The notes: generated by a model from the sequence alone, not told the origin. A DNA stretch of 64,000 bases from Aequorivita xiaoshiensis (GCF_022008395.1 NZ_JAIRBB010000001.1:620001-684000); one strand, 5' to 3'; numbered from the stretch's first letter, positions 9,639 through 18,256 are shown. Numbers and translations: made by a program.

Positions 9639-9667
9639 CAAATATATTTATTAACCTTTAAAGGCAA
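9639..9667 (-). promoter_or_regulatory. Bacteroidetes-type promoter of the S8 protease gene
   Basis: On the minus strand a -7 box TATATTTG (9639-9646) is preceded by TTG (9665-9667) with an 18-bp spacer. Transcription should begin near 9633, leaving a leader of about 45 nt. Confidence 0.65.
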
Positions 9668-9746
9668 TCAAGATTTCGCAGAAATATTCTACTTTAACAA
9701 TTAATATGTTTTAAAAAAATCGAAACTTAACCTTCTAAGTGTAAGT

Positions 9747-10256
9747 TTATTGAAAAATAGATTTAAGCTCTATAGCATCTTTAGGCTTCATTTTTCCAGC
9801 TAAGACTAAACTTAGTTGCTTGCGGCGTAAAGCAGCGGCAAAACGCTCTTTTTCTAATTCGGTTTCTGGAATTAATTCAGGAACTCTTACAGGATGCCCC
9901 ATTTCATCTACAGCCACAAAGGTATAAATGGCTTCATTTGAAAGACTCTTTTCACCACTTTCACGATCTTCAATAAAAACATCCATATAAACTTCCATCG
10001 AACTTTTGAAAGCTCTAGAAACTTTAGCTTCAACGGTAACTACACTTCCTAAAGGAATCATTTTGTTGAAAGCTACGTGATTTACTGAAGCAGTTACGAC
10101 AATTCTTCTACTGTGTCTACGCGCGGCAATACTAGCGGCTCTGTCCATTCGAGCTAGAAGCTCTCCTCCAAACATATTTCCAATTGGATTAGTTTCACTA
10201 GGCAAAACCATATCTGTATAAATAGTAAGTGATTCTTTGGCTTTTTTTGGTTGCAT
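9747..10256 (-). CDS. Acyl-CoA thioesterase (hotdog fold, YciA/BACH type)
   Basis: A 169-residue cytoplasmic hotdog-fold thioesterase that hydrolyses acyl-CoA to a fatty acid and CoA. The helix motif NPIGNMFGGELLARMDRAAS carries the GG-x-LL-x-x-x-D active-site pattern, followed by VTASVNHVAFNKMIPLGSVV and a second strand set ending in AIYTFVAVDEMGHPV. Length and motifs match acyl-CoA thioesterase II-like proteins with single hotdog domains. The ATG at 10256 is preferred to a TTG at 10274, because a -7 promoter element (10272-10279) overlaps the latter. It seems monocistronic. Confidence 0.9.
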   Translation of the reverse strand: MQPKKAKESLTIYTDMVLPSETNPIGNMFGGELLARMDRAASIAARRHSRRIVVTASVNHVAFNKMIPLGSVVTVEAKVSRAFKSSMEVYMDVFIEDRESGEKSLSNEAIYTFVAVDEMGHPVRVPELIPETELEKERFAAALRRKQLSLVLAGKMKPKDAIELKSIFQ

Positions 10257-10271
10257 TAGATAGTTTTTTGG

Positions 10272-10279
10272 CAAAGATA
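10272..10279 (-). promoter_or_regulatory. -7 promoter element of the thioesterase gene
   Basis: Minus-strand TATCTTTG matches TAnnTTTG and lies 16 bp before the ATG at 10256. No TTG is seen at the usual -33 spacing, so this is less sure than the two-part promoters in this window. Confidence 0.45.
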
Positions 10280-10346
10280 TCTAAGTTCAAAGTAAAAGAA
10301 TAGAAAAAAGAGAAATATGGGTAAGTTTTACAGGAATATTGTAATG

Positions 10347-11285
10347 TTATTTAATCTCCTGCACTAACATCCAAGCATCTGCATTCTCGTTGGCTTGAAT
10401 TTGATAGAGCTTTTTTGAAGCTTCCGAACGACTTTCAAAACTTGCATATAAAACTTGATGAAGTCCGTATTTAGAGGCTTGCATTTTAAAAGGAGAGTAC
10501 CCTTTTTCGCGTAATTCGTCCATTTTTTTATCTGCATTTTCCTCAAGTCTGTAAGCCCCAGCTACAATATGATAGTTTCCGGTATGCTTTGGAAGATTTA
10601 GACTTAAAACTGGAAGTGGATTTGAAATTACAAAAGTTGCTTCCTGGATTTGATTTTCAATAAGTGAATTTGCTTTTTGGCGTTCAGCGTAATTAAACTG
10701 CTGAACTTGAGATTCATAAATCTTCATGCTACCTAAACCAACTGCAGAAAGAGCAATTACTGCAATTGCAGCATATTTAAGATATGGTTTTGAAGGTTTT
10801 CGCTCGGTATTTAGAACTTTAGGCTCTATTTCTTTTTCAGATTTAGATTCCTCTTTATAGATCTCACGATTTATTTCTTCCGAAACAAATGTAGAAAGTC
10901 CAAAGGACGAGGTGCTAAAGTTTTGATGTTCAACAGGCTCAAACTGAATTGATTTTTCTTCATTCAATGAAAATTCACCAATGTTTTTGAAAGAAACTTC
11001 TTTTCCTTCCAACAAATCTCTAGAAACTTCAGCAGTAAAGTTTCTTATTTTTTGAAGTGCTGTTTCATAACTGCACTTGTCAACCGAAGCTACATAATTA
11101 GCAAGTAAACCATCATTAGCTTGTAATTGTCTGTTAAACGAAACAATTTTAGAAGGCGGATGAAATTTGTTAGTATTACTATCGATATAAGCAGATTTTT
11201 GACGAGTTAAAAAAGCGCCAAAACCTGGGATTATAACGCATTCGTAGCGGTATAATAAATCGTTTATGTAGGTAATTAGTTGCAT
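10347..11285 (-). CDS. HU-CCDC81/SPOR-domain membrane protein
   Basis: A 312-residue protein with three parts. The N-terminal ~130 residues (ITYINDLLYRYECVIIPGFGAFLT, SFKNIGEFSLNE) match the bacterial HU-CCDC81-like repeats, domains related to the DNA-binding HU fold. A single membrane helix follows at ~170-187 (YAAIAVIALSAVGLGSM). The C-terminal SPOR domain (~232-312: GNYHIVAGAYRLEENADKKM) binds denuded peptidoglycan at division sites. This architecture is typical of Bacteroidetes and suggests a link between the cytoplasm and the septal wall; whether it really touches DNA is not known. A well-spaced promoter sits immediately upstream, predicting an almost leaderless mRNA. Confidence 0.88.
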   Translation of the reverse strand: MQLITYINDLLYRYECVIIPGFGAFLTRQKSAYIDSNTNKFHPPSKIVSFNRQLQANDGLLANYVASVDKCSYETALQKIRNFTAEVSRDLLEGKEVSFKNIGEFSLNEEKSIQFEPVEHQNFSTSSFGLSTFVSEEINREIYKEESKSEKEIEPKVLNTERKPSKPYLKYAAIAVIALSAVGLGSMKIYESQVQQFNYAERQKANSLIENQIQEATFVISNPLPVLSLNLPKHTGNYHIVAGAYRLEENADKKMDELREKGYSPFKMQASKYGLHQVLYASFESRSEASKKLYQIQANENADAWMLVQEIK

Positions 11286-11290
11286 TGAAA

Positions 11291-11320
11291 CAAAGTTAGT
11301 TATTTTATGATGAGGTTCAA
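11291..11320 (-). promoter_or_regulatory. Two-part promoter of the HU/SPOR gene
   Basis: The minus-strand -7 box TAACTTTG (11291-11298) and the upstream TTG (11318-11320) are separated by 19 bp, the family optimum. The last G of the box is only 6 nt from the A of the start codon at 11285, so the transcript probably starts at or next to the ATG. Confidence 0.65.
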
Positions 11321-11481
11321 GTTATCAGTTAAAAAATTATCAACATCTTTTACAAGGTGATTATTAAATGCTTTTTTTGTTAGAATTCATCCTTAATAAC
11401 TTGCAGATAGTTAGATAGATAAGCTTAAAGTGAAAAAATATTGTATTTTTAAGAGTCTATGAGGTTTTTAAAATTACCATT

Positions 11482-12585
11482 ATGCTTTCAAAAAATGAAC
11501 TTCGTTATACTCTTGCTTTACAGCGAATTCCAAATTTGGGGGATATTTCTGCAAAAAAGTTATTGCGAAAAATAGGCTCTGCGGAAGCAATTTTTAAAGA
11601 AAAGAAATCTAATCTCGCCAAAATTGATGGTATAGGATTGTCGAGATTAAGGGAAATAAACTTGAATAAACAATTAGAAGAAGCTGATGACGAACTTCAG
11701 TTTATTGAGGCTAATAATATTGAGTATAGTTATTTTCTAGACAAAACTTATCCCGAGAAACTGAAACACTGCATAGACGGCCCAATATTATTTTTTCACA
11801 AGGGTAATATCGATTTAGTTGGAAAACGTATAATAAGTATAGTAGGTACTCGAAAAATCACTAGTTATGGCAACTCTATCTGCCAACAGTTAATTGAAGA
11901 CCTCGCTCCACTAAACCCTGTTATTGTTTCTGGTTTAGCTTATGGGGTTGATATTTGTGCCCATAAAGCCGCAATAGATAATAATTTGCAAAATATAGCA
12001 TGTCTCGCTCACGGTTTGAATCAAATGTACCCTAAAGATCATAAACGTTATGCTTCGAAAATTGAAGACAACGGTGGCTTTATAACTGAGTTTTGGAGTA
12101 GTGATGCATTTGATAGGAACAACTTCTTAAAGAGAAATAGGATAATTGCTGGCCTTTCCGAAGCGACGGTTGTAATAGAATCTGCTGAAAAAGGAGGAAG
12201 CCTGGTTACTGCAGATATAGCACAATCATATAATCGTGAAGTTTTTGCAATTCCAGGAAGAGCAACAGACAAGCAAAGTAAGGGTTGTAATAATTTAATT
12301 AAGACACAAAAAGCTCATTTAGTAACAAGCGCTGCAGATATAATTTACCTATTAGGCTGGGAAATTCAAGAAAATAAAAAACCTAAACAAACTCAGCTTT
12401 TTGTAGAACTAGATGATGAGGAAAAGGTTATTTTTCGATTTTTAAAAGATAAAGAAAAAGAAATGCTAGATGTTATCGCTTTGGAATGTAATATACCCGC
12501 ATATAAAACAGCTAGCATTCTTATGAATATGGAAATAAAGGGCGTAGTACGTCCTTTGCCAGGAAAATTATTTCAGTTAGTTTAG
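11482..12585 (+). CDS. dprA: DNA-processing protein DprA
   Basis: A 367-residue DprA/Smf protein, which protects incoming single-stranded DNA and loads RecA on it during natural transformation. An N-terminal HhH-like region (~1-70) precedes the Rossmann-like DprA core with SIVGTRKITSYG, SGLAYGVDICAHKAA, NRIIAGLSEATVVIESAEKGGSLVTADIA and AIPGRATDKQSKGCNNLI. A C-terminal winged-helix (DML1-like, ~295-367) follows. The length is normal. Its stop codon overlaps the stop of trpS on the other strand, so the two genes converge with no room for a terminator between them. Other competence genes are not in the window. Confidence 0.97.
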   Translation: MLSKNELRYTLALQRIPNLGDISAKKLLRKIGSAEAIFKEKKSNLAKIDGIGLSRLREINLNKQLEEADDELQFIEANNIEYSYFLDKTYPEKLKHCIDGPILFFHKGNIDLVGKRIISIVGTRKITSYGNSICQQLIEDLAPLNPVIVSGLAYGVDICAHKAAIDNNLQNIACLAHGLNQMYPKDHKRYASKIEDNGGFITEFWSSDAFDRNNFLKRNRIIAGLSEATVVIESAEKGGSLVTADIAQSYNREVFAIPGRATDKQSKGCNNLIKTQKAHLVTSAADIIYLLGWEIQENKKPKQTQLFVELDDEEKVIFRFLKDKEKEMLDVIALECNIPAYKTASILMNMEIKGVVRPLPGKLFQLV

Positions 12586-13550
12586 TAGCCAATTTTCTCT
12601 CTTACTCTTTTCAAAACTCCATCGGCAACTTTACGTGCTTTTTCTGCACCCGCTGCAAGTGCTGCATCAACTTCATCAAGATTTTCCATAAAGTAGTTGT
12701 AGCGTTTACGTTCTTCAGAGAACTTCTCGATAATTAATTCAAATAGCGCTTGTTTTGCATGTCCATACCCGTAGTTTCCGCCTTCGTAATTTTTACGCAT
12801 TTGTGCAATTTCTTCAGGAGAAGCTAGTAATTTATAAATATTGTAAATGTTACAAGTGTCTGGGTTTTTAGGTTTTTCTAAAGGAGTGCTATCGGTTTCT
12901 ATAGCCATTACCTGTTTTCGCAGCTTTTTGTCGGCTAAAAAGATATTGATATAGTTATTTTTCGATTTACTCATTTTTGAGCCATCGGTACCTGGAACAT
13001 ACATAGTCTCTTCTCGCACTTGTCCTTTAGGCATTACGAATGTTTCACCCATTTGTGTGTGGAAACGAGAGGCTACATCGCGAGTTATTTCAATGTGTTG
13101 CATTTGATCTTTCCCAACGGGTACTATTTCAGCATCGTATAATAAGATATCTGCCGCCATTAGCATCGGGTAAGTGAAAAGGCCAGCGTTTACATCTTCA
13201 AGACGGTCTGCTTTATCTTTAAATGAATGTGCTAAAGTAAGACGTTGAAAAGGAAAAAAGCAGTTTAAATACCAAGTGAGCTCTGTTGTTTGTGGAACAT
13301 CGCTTTGTCTATAAAATATTACACGATTTACATCAAGACCTAAAGCAAGCCAAGTTGCCGCCGTACTGTAGGTGTTTGCGCGAAGCGTTTCGGCATTTTT
13401 AATTTGCGTTAACGAATGCATATCTGCAATAAACAAGAACGATTCGTTTTTTGGATCATTCGCCATTTCTATGGCGGGAATTAAAGCGCCCAATAAATTT
13501 CCTAAGTGAGGTGTACCTGTGCTTTGGATTCCTGTAAGTATTCTAGACAT
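12582..13550 (-). CDS. trpS: Tryptophan--tRNA ligase
   Basis: A class I aminoacyl-tRNA synthetase of 322 residues that charges tRNA-Trp. The ATP-binding HIGH-type motif is PHLGN (residues 14-18) after SRILTGIQSTG, and the second motif is SKMSKSKNN in the segment PGTDGSKMSKS. The length is that of the bacterial family (~325-335). The ATG at 13550 starts the conserved SRILTGIQ segment; seven extra residues encoded upstream are not needed and would cover the promoter side. A -7 box (CAAAGGTA on the plus strand, 13569-13576) lies 18 bp upstream. The gene diverges from plsC. Confidence 0.97.
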   Translation of the reverse strand: MSRILTGIQSTGTPHLGNLLGALIPAIEMANDPKNESFLFIADMHSLTQIKNAETLRANTYSTAATWLALGLDVNRVIFYRQSDVPQTTELTWYLNCFFPFQRLTLAHSFKDKADRLEDVNAGLFTYPMLMAADILLYDAEIVPVGKDQMQHIEITRDVASRFHTQMGETFVMPKGQVREETMYVPGTDGSKMSKSKNNYINIFLADKKLRKQVMAIETDSTPLEKPKNPDTCNIYNIYKLLASPEEIAQMRKNYEGGNYGYGHAKQALFELIIEKFSEERKRYNYFMENLDEVDAALAAGAEKARKVADGVLKRVREKIGY

Positions 13551-13568
13551 TGTTATAAAAAATTTTAG

Positions 13569-13617
13569 CAAAGGTACCTTTTTTCAATAATTTGCATACT
13601 TCAAATATGTACTTTTG
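13569..13617. promoter_or_regulatory. Divergent -7 elements of trpS (minus) and the acyltransferase gene (plus)
   Basis: The minus-strand TACCTTTG (13569-13576) faces trpS, and the plus-strand TACTTTTG (13610-13617) faces the acyltransferase. The plus box ends 7 nt before the A of the ATG at 13624, which predicts almost no 5' leader. A TTTG at 13591-13594 may be the -33 part, but with a short 15-bp spacer. Confidence 0.5.
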
Positions 13618-13623
13618 ACCCCG

Positions 13624-14364
13624 ATGAAATTATTTGAACAGATATTTGCGACATTCTATCGTATTTGGTTTTATATAATAATAGCATTTGCTACAATTTT
13701 ACTTTTTCCTTTTCTTCTAATAAGTATTTTAAAAAGCTCTTGGTATCCATTCTTTTTCAAAGTGGCACGTGTTTGGTCAATAATAATTATTTATGGAATA
13801 GGGTGTTATCCGGTTATAAAAAGGGATGTAAAATATCAAAAAGGCAGAAGCTATATGTTTGTTGCAAACCATACCTCAATGACGGATATAATGCTAATGT
13901 TTTATACTACTAAAAATCCGTTTGTATTTGTTGGCAAAAAGGAGTTGGCGAAAATTCCTCTGTTCGGATATATTTATAAACGCACTTGTATTTTGGTTGA
14001 TCGCGGTAATACCAAAAGTAGGGTGGAAGCTTTTCGCAGAGCAGAAAAAAGACTAAATGAAGGGTTAAGTGTATGTATTTTCCCTGAAGGTGGTGTGCCA
14101 GACGACTTGTCTATTATTTTAGATGAATTTAAAGATGGGGCTTTTAGATTGTCTATTGAACATAAAATACCAGTAGCGCCTATGACGTTTCATGATAATA
14201 AGAAACGTTTTCCATACTCTTTTTTTAAGGGAGGGCCTGGAAAAATGCGCGTAAGAGTTCACGATCTATTCGAAACTGATAGCTTAGAAATGACCGATCG
14301 TAAAGAATTGAAAAACGCCACTCGAGAAGTGATTTTGAATGAGTTGTTAAAGCCTACAGTTTAA
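13624..14364 (+). CDS. 1-acyl-sn-glycerol-3-phosphate acyltransferase (PlsC family)
   Basis: A 246-residue membrane-bound acyltransferase that adds the second acyl chain to lysophosphatidic acid in phospholipid synthesis. Two N-terminal hydrophobic stretches (~10-45) anchor it to the membrane. The catalytic motif NHTSMTD (HX4D) lies near residue 81, then GTCI-type LVDRGN, and the third motif FPEGGVP binds the glycerol phosphate. The ATG at 13624 is chosen over a TTG at 13615, because the promoter box (13610-13617) covers that TTG. Related PlsC-like enzymes can acylate other lipids, so the exact substrate is inferred. Confidence 0.9.
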   Translation: MKLFEQIFATFYRIWFYIIIAFATILLFPFLLISILKSSWYPFFFKVARVWSIIIIYGIGCYPVIKRDVKYQKGRSYMFVANHTSMTDIMLMFYTTKNPFVFVGKKELAKIPLFGYIYKRTCILVDRGNTKSRVEAFRRAEKRLNEGLSVCIFPEGGVPDDLSIILDEFKDGAFRLSIEHKIPVAPMTFHDNKKRFPYSFFKGGPGKMRVRVHDLFETDSLEMTDRKELKNATREVILNELLKPTV

Positions 14365-14386
14365 ATTCAATTTTTTTTATAACTCA

Positions 14387-14419
14387 AAAAAACCATCCTG
14401 TGGCTAAGAACGGTTTTTT
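14387..14419. terminator. Terminator between the convergent acyltransferase and beta-barrel genes
   Basis: AAAAAACC pairs with GGTTTTTT around an 18-nt loop that can add one or two weak pairs. The A- and T-runs make it usable from both strands. Confidence 0.55.
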
Positions 14420-14462
14420 CAATGTTTGATTTTTAATCAAACGCAATCAACTTAAAACTAAC

Positions 14463-16025
14463 TTAAAACTTGAAGCTTATTCCGCTGTATACTCCTAAAT
14501 AATATGGTTTAAAGTTTACAGAAGAATCGGTATATGGATTGAGCTGGTATTTAAACATAGGCTCAATATTAAAAGTAAATTTCTTAGATAATTTGTAATC
14601 TAATCCTAATCCAATATTAGTTGAAAAGCTTACATCTGAAAGATTATTAGCTTCTCCTAATACAGTGCTAAAGTTATCTGCTTTTACAGAAATTTCATTA
14701 TTCCCTAAAACTAAAGTACTTAATCCACCTATCAGGTTTACTCCTAATCGAGTGTCTAATAGTGAGTATTTAAGTTCAACAGGAATTTCATAGTAATTTA
14801 TATTTTGTATCACCCGAGCGTTTCCTTGAGTAGATTTTAGATTGATGTTTTCAAAACCTCCTGAAGGCGCAGAGCTATGAAAAGTTGATTTTGAAACTAC
14901 AGTCGTAACAATTTGCTTTCCACCATAGTCTACAGTTCTTAGTGCAGATGATACAGGGCCCGTGCCTACCAAAATATCGGAAGTGCTATAGCTTAAATCT
15001 ACATTGTTCAGTCCGGTTCGAACACTTAAGCGGTTGCTTACAGCGTAGCTAACTTGTACGCCATAGCTCATGTTAACATCTCCTTTTTGTGGATTGTCTG
15101 TAAATGTTGGATCTATAGAGGATCCGTTACCTAAACTGCTGTAATATACTGGAGCTACATTCGGTGCTATCTTCCAGCGATGTTTAGGTTCTTGTTTCTC
15201 TTTCTCTTTTAATTCATTTTCTTCAACATTTTCAGCAATGGCATCGAATATTGATTTTTTAGTTATCGAATCTTGTTTAGTCTCTGCATCGGCCTTCGCT
15301 AAGCTTTTTTCTTTATCCGTTGGAATTACTTTCGAGTTTACATCTTTTGATTTATCAACTTCAGCGATTCCTTGATTATTTTTAATAATGATATTCTTTT
15401 CGGAATCCATGAGCTTGTCAGCAGCATTCTTTTCAGTTTTGTATAATGTGGTTTTTTCTGAAGGATTTTCTGAAGTGGCAATTCCTTCATTCAACTCCTT
15501 TGTTGGAATATTCTTAGAGATTTGACTTTCTGAATTAGGTTGCTTTTGAATTGCTTTCTCCTTTTCAGAATCGCTTGAAGCAACTACTATATTGGTAGCT
15601 TTTTTTGAAGTTCCCTTAATTGTTTTATTTGAAGTCCTTGTTTCACTTTTATCCTTCGTATCAATTTTTTCTGAAGAATTTGAATTTTGAGTTGTCACAA
15701 CTTCAGTAGCTACTTTAGCATTTTGGATTTCTGATCCTGATCTAGTTTTCTGAAGATTTTTATTGTTTTGCTCAATATTTTCATTGGTGATTTGCTCACC
15801 ATCTATTATATCATGTGAATTGTAAAGTGAATTGCCAACAGTTAAAAGTAGAGCAAGTAACGCCGCAACACCGCCAAGTTTTATCCACAACGGAATAACT
15901 TTGCGTTCTTTTTTGTCCTTGTTGAGTTCCGCTTGAATGTTTTCCCAAACGCGCGGCGAAGGAGTGGCTTCAAGATTATTGAAACCTTCTTTAAAAATGT
16001 TGTCTATATTTTTCTTTTCTTTCAT
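14463..16025 (-). CDS. Probable anti-sigma regulator fused to an outer-membrane beta-barrel
   Basis: A 520-residue protein with an unusual layout. Residues 1-44 are cytoplasmic and charged and resemble the short N-termini of flavobacterial anti-sigma proteins (NIFKEGFNNLEATPSPRVWENI). One membrane helix follows at 46-65 (LWIKLGGVAALLALLLTVG). Residues 66-282 are a Ser/Lys/Glu/Asn-rich, low-complexity linker. Residues 283-520 look like a small beta-barrel (OMP_b-brl type): alternating strands such as MSYGVQVSYAVSNRLSVRTG, and a C-terminal ...YSGISFKF with a final Phe, the usual outer-membrane insertion signal. It lies just downstream of an ECF sigma factor gene on the same strand. A role as sensor or anti-sigma factor is an inference from layout and position; no RsiW/FecR-type zinc motif was seen. 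Confidence 0.72.
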   Translation of the reverse strand: MKEKKNIDNIFKEGFNNLEATPSPRVWENIQAELNKDKKERKVIPLWIKLGGVAALLALLLTVGNSLYNSHDIIDGEQITNENIEQNNKNLQKTRSGSEIQNAKVATEVVTTQNSNSSEKIDTKDKSETRTSNKTIKGTSKKATNIVVASSDSEKEKAIQKQPNSESQISKNIPTKELNEGIATSENPSEKTTLYKTEKNAADKLMDSEKNIIIKNNQGIAEVDKSKDVNSKVIPTDKEKSLAKADAETKQDSITKKSIFDAIAENVEENELKEKEKQEPKHRWKIAPNVAPVYYSSLGNGSSIDPTFTDNPQKGDVNMSYGVQVSYAVSNRLSVRTGLNNVDLSYSTSDILVGTGPVSSALRTVDYGGKQIVTTVVSKSTFHSSAPSGGFENINLKSTQGNARVIQNINYYEIPVELKYSLLDTRLGVNLIGGLSTLVLGNNEISVKADNFSTVLGEANNLSDVSFSTNIGLGLDYKLSKKFTFNIEPMFKYQLNPYTDSSVNFKPYYLGVYSGISFKF

Positions 16026-16083
16026 TAGTTTCGCTGACTTTCGGCGTTTAGTTTAAAACTTAACTGTCAGTTGTCTTAATAAA

Positions 16084-16106
16084 CCCCTACCCAGTAAAAG
16101 CAGGGG
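16084..16106 (-). promoter_or_regulatory. Hairpin between the sigma-factor gene and its downstream regulator
   Basis: CCCCT (16084-16088) and AGGGG (16102-16106) form a short GC-rich stem; on the minus strand it is followed by TTTATT. It could act as an attenuator or weak terminator lowering expression of the regulator relative to the sigma factor. Confidence 0.4.
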
Positions 16107-16136
16107 ATTTATTACTCTAAACAATTCAATAATGCA

Positions 16137-16676
16137 TTAAGTGTTATAATTTTTAGCATTATACTCTTCAATTTTATTTTTCAATATCACTCTAGCGCGT
16201 GCAAGGTTAGATTTAGACGTTCCGTCGCTAATACTTAACATTTCAGCAATCTCTTTATGCTGATAGCCATCTAAAACATACATACTAAAGACCAATCTAT
16301 ACCTGTCTGGCAATTCTTGTACAATTTTTAGCAAAAAATTTAATGGAATTTCTTCGCTATCAATTTCTACTTCTGCCTCATCTTCAATCTGGCCTTCGTC
16401 TATTATTTCAAAATTACGCTGTTTTCGGTATTTTTGAAGGACAGTATTCACGGTTACCCGTTTCATCCAACCTTCAAAAGAACCTTTGCCTTTATATTGC
16501 TCAACCTTTTTAAAAATGGTTATAAATGCATCTTGCAAATTGTCTTCCGCCTCTGTGTAATTAGGCGAATAGCGAAGACAGATAGCAAATAGGATTCGGT
16601 TGTACTTTTCGTACAATTCGCCTTGTGCCTTTGCATTCTGCTTTTTGCATTGTTGTATGAGCTCTTCTAAAGTCAA
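16137..16676 (-). CDS. ECF-family RNA polymerase sigma factor
   Basis: A 179-residue sigma-70 factor of the extracytoplasmic-function type. Region 2 (~26-85) contains LFAICLRYSPNYTEAEDNLQD, AFITIFKKVEQYKGKGSFEGW and the helix MKRVTVNTVLQKYRK. Region 4.2 (~125-172) contains LPDRYRLVFSMYVLDGYQHK and the helix-turn-helix EIAEMLSISDGTSKSNLARAR. Regions 1.1 and 3 are missing, as expected for the group. The neighbour downstream is a membrane protein with an anti-sigma-like N-terminus, so the pair probably forms a cell-envelope signalling unit. The target genes cannot be inferred. Its leader carries a small hairpin (16712-16729). Confidence 0.93.
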   Translation of the reverse strand: MTLEELIQQCKKQNAKAQGELYEKYNRILFAICLRYSPNYTEAEDNLQDAFITIFKKVEQYKGKGSFEGWMKRVTVNTVLQKYRKQRNFEIIDEGQIEDEAEVEIDSEEIPLNFLLKIVQELPDRYRLVFSMYVLDGYQHKEIAEMLSISDGTSKSNLARARVILKNKIEEYNAKNYNT

Positions 16677-16711
16677 TTGCAGTACCGTGAATTAACATTA
16701 AGTTGTAAATA

Positions 16712-16729
16712 CCTCTATATTTTTAGAGG
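16712..16729 (-). other. Small hairpin in the sigma-factor 5' region
   Basis: A perfect 6-bp stem CCTCTA / TAGAGG with a 6-nt loop lies 35 bp upstream of the ECF sigma start codon. It may be an operator or leader structure; the evidence is only the symmetry. Confidence 0.3.
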
Positions 16730-16806
16730 GCAACCGTAAATATTCAAGGTTCCTACGTTGTGTAGATGCCACAGTATCAAAAGGGTTGCGTAATTTTTTA
16801 AAAAAT

Positions 16807-17814
16807 TTATTGATTTAATGCTGCAATGGCGTCTTTAATTTTTACTTCTAATTCTTCCATTAACTCTGGATTGTCTAATAAAAGTCTTTTCACTGCGTCA
16901 CGGCCTTGTCCAAGTTTTGTGTCGTCGTAGCTAAACCAAGAACCTGCTTTTTTAACAATTTCGAAGTCAACTCCAAGGTCGATAATCTCCCCAACTTTAG
17001 AGATTCCTTCACCATACATAATGTCAAATTCAGCTTGCTTAAATGGTGGAGCTACTTTGTTTTTAACAACTTTAATTCTGGTTTTATTACCAGTAACATT
17101 ACTGTCGGTATCTTTAATTTGTGTAGAGCGACGAATATCTAGTCGAACAGAAGCATAGAACTTTAATGCGTTACCACCTGTTGTGGTTTCAGGGTTTCCA
17201 AACATTACACCAATCTTTTCACGTAATTGGTTAATAAAGATAACCGTACATTTCGTCTTGCTGATAGAACCTGTAAGCTTTCGTAGTGCTTGGCTCATTA
17301 AACGTGCGTGAAGTCCCATTTTACTGTCTCCCATCTCACCTTCAATTTCACTTTTTGGCGTCAAAGCTGCAACCGAGTCAATAACAACAATATCAATAGC
17401 CCCACTTCTAATTAGATTATCGGCAATTTCCAATGCTTGTTCCCCGTTATCAGGTTGAGAAATAATAAGGTTTTCAATATCTACTCCAAGTTTTTCGGCA
17501 TAAACACGATCAAAGGCGTGCTCTGCATCTATAAATGCCGCAATACCTCCTTTTTTCTGAGCTTCTGCCATTGCGTGAAGCGTTAAAGTAGTTTTACCAG
17601 AAGATTCTGGCCCGTATATTTCAATAACTCTTCCTCGTGGGTAGCCGCCAACACCTAAAGCCACATCCAAACCAAGGGAACCTGTTGGGATTACGTCTAC
17701 ATCTTCTACGGCACTATCGCCCATTTTCATTACGGTACCTTTACCGTAAGTTTTGTCAAGTTTATCAAGTGTAAGCTTTAAAGCTTTTAATTTTGCGTCT
17801 TTTTCAGTGCTCAT
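16807..17814 (-). CDS. recA: Recombinase RecA
   Basis: A 335-residue RecA, the ATP-dependent strand-exchange protein of homologous recombination and SOS signalling. Walker A is GPESSGKT (residues 68-75), Walker B lies in [12 protein letters not shown], and the conserved segment [33 protein letters not shown] contains loop L2 and the RecA signature. The ATG at 17814 is used; a TTG two codons upstream is the alternative. No intein is present. A Bacteroidetes -7 element and a perfect palindrome lie upstream. Confidence 0.98.
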   Translation of the reverse strand: MSTEKDAKLKALKLTLDKLDKTYGKGTVMKMGDSAVEDVDVIPTGSLGLDVALGVGGYPRGRVIEIYGPESSGKTTLTLHAMAEAQKKGGIAAFIDAEHAFDRVYAEKLGVDIENLIISQPDNGEQALEIADNLIRSGAIDIVVIDSVAALTPKSEIEGEMGDSKMGLHARLMSQALRKLTGSISKTKCTVIFINQLREKIGVMFGNPETTTGGNALKFYASVRLDIRRSTQIKDTDSNVTGNKTRIKVVKNKVAPPFKQAEFDIMYGEGISKVGEIIDLGVDFEIVKKAGSWFSYDDTKLGQGRDAVKRLLLDNPELMEELEVKIKDAIAALNQ

Positions 17815-17875
17815 TTTCAATGTGTTTAATGATAGAATTTTAATTAGCTAAGATACTATTTCTTCAGCCGAAGGG

Positions 17876-17915
17876 CAAAAATAATATGGAATAGGTAGGT
17901 GTTTTTGTTAACAAA
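17876..17915 (-). promoter_or_regulatory. recA upstream region: -7 element and 12-bp palindrome
   Basis: The -7 box TATTTTTG lies about 60 bp before the recA start. The palindrome TTTGTTAACAAA is 20 bp further upstream, where an activator or repressor could bind. The TTG inside it is 28 bp from the -7 box, too far for a normal -33 element. Confidence 0.4.
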
Positions 17916-18205
17916 TTTGAAAGCTATAAGTTCGGCTTGTAAAAACTGACCTTATATCAATTTAAATCTTTAAACTATTGTAAATTAGGTTCTTATGAAA
18001 ACCGCTTTATATGTGGTAATCGTTTTAAAAGTGTAAAAGAGGTGGTTGAAGTTTTCAAATATTCTATTCGGAATTAATTTCAGAACTATTTTATAGTTGC
18101 AAGTCTATTTTCAGCTTTAAAATAAATTTCATACCCTATTAGATCTTTAATGAAGTTGAGGATAGTATTAATCCTTAGCTTTCTTCCGATTTTTACAAAA
18201 ACTAT

Positions 18206-18213
18206 TACCTTTG
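18206..18213 (+). promoter_or_regulatory. -7 promoter element of trhO
   Basis: TACCTTTG matches the consensus exactly and lies 43 bp before the start codon at 18257. Confidence 0.45.
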
Positions 18214-18256
18214 CGGCTTTAAAAATCAATTCTTTTCACCTAAAAATTAGTATAGC

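Larger units (their letters stand above)
17815..18256. other. Gene-free divergent region between recA and trhO
   Basis: About 440 bp, AT-rich. On the recA side it holds a minus-strand -7 element TATTTTTG (17876-17883) and a perfect 12-bp palindrome TTTGTTAACAAA (17904-17915). On the other side lies a plus-strand -7 element TACCTTTG (18206-18213) for trhO. No reading frame or structured RNA stands out in the middle 250 bp. Confidence 0.55.

Noticed and set aside
16792-16807. AATTTTTTAAAAAATT symmetry at the recA 3' end taken as a terminator
   Set aside because: The pairs are only A-T and there is no loop; it is low-complexity sequence and would form no stable stem.
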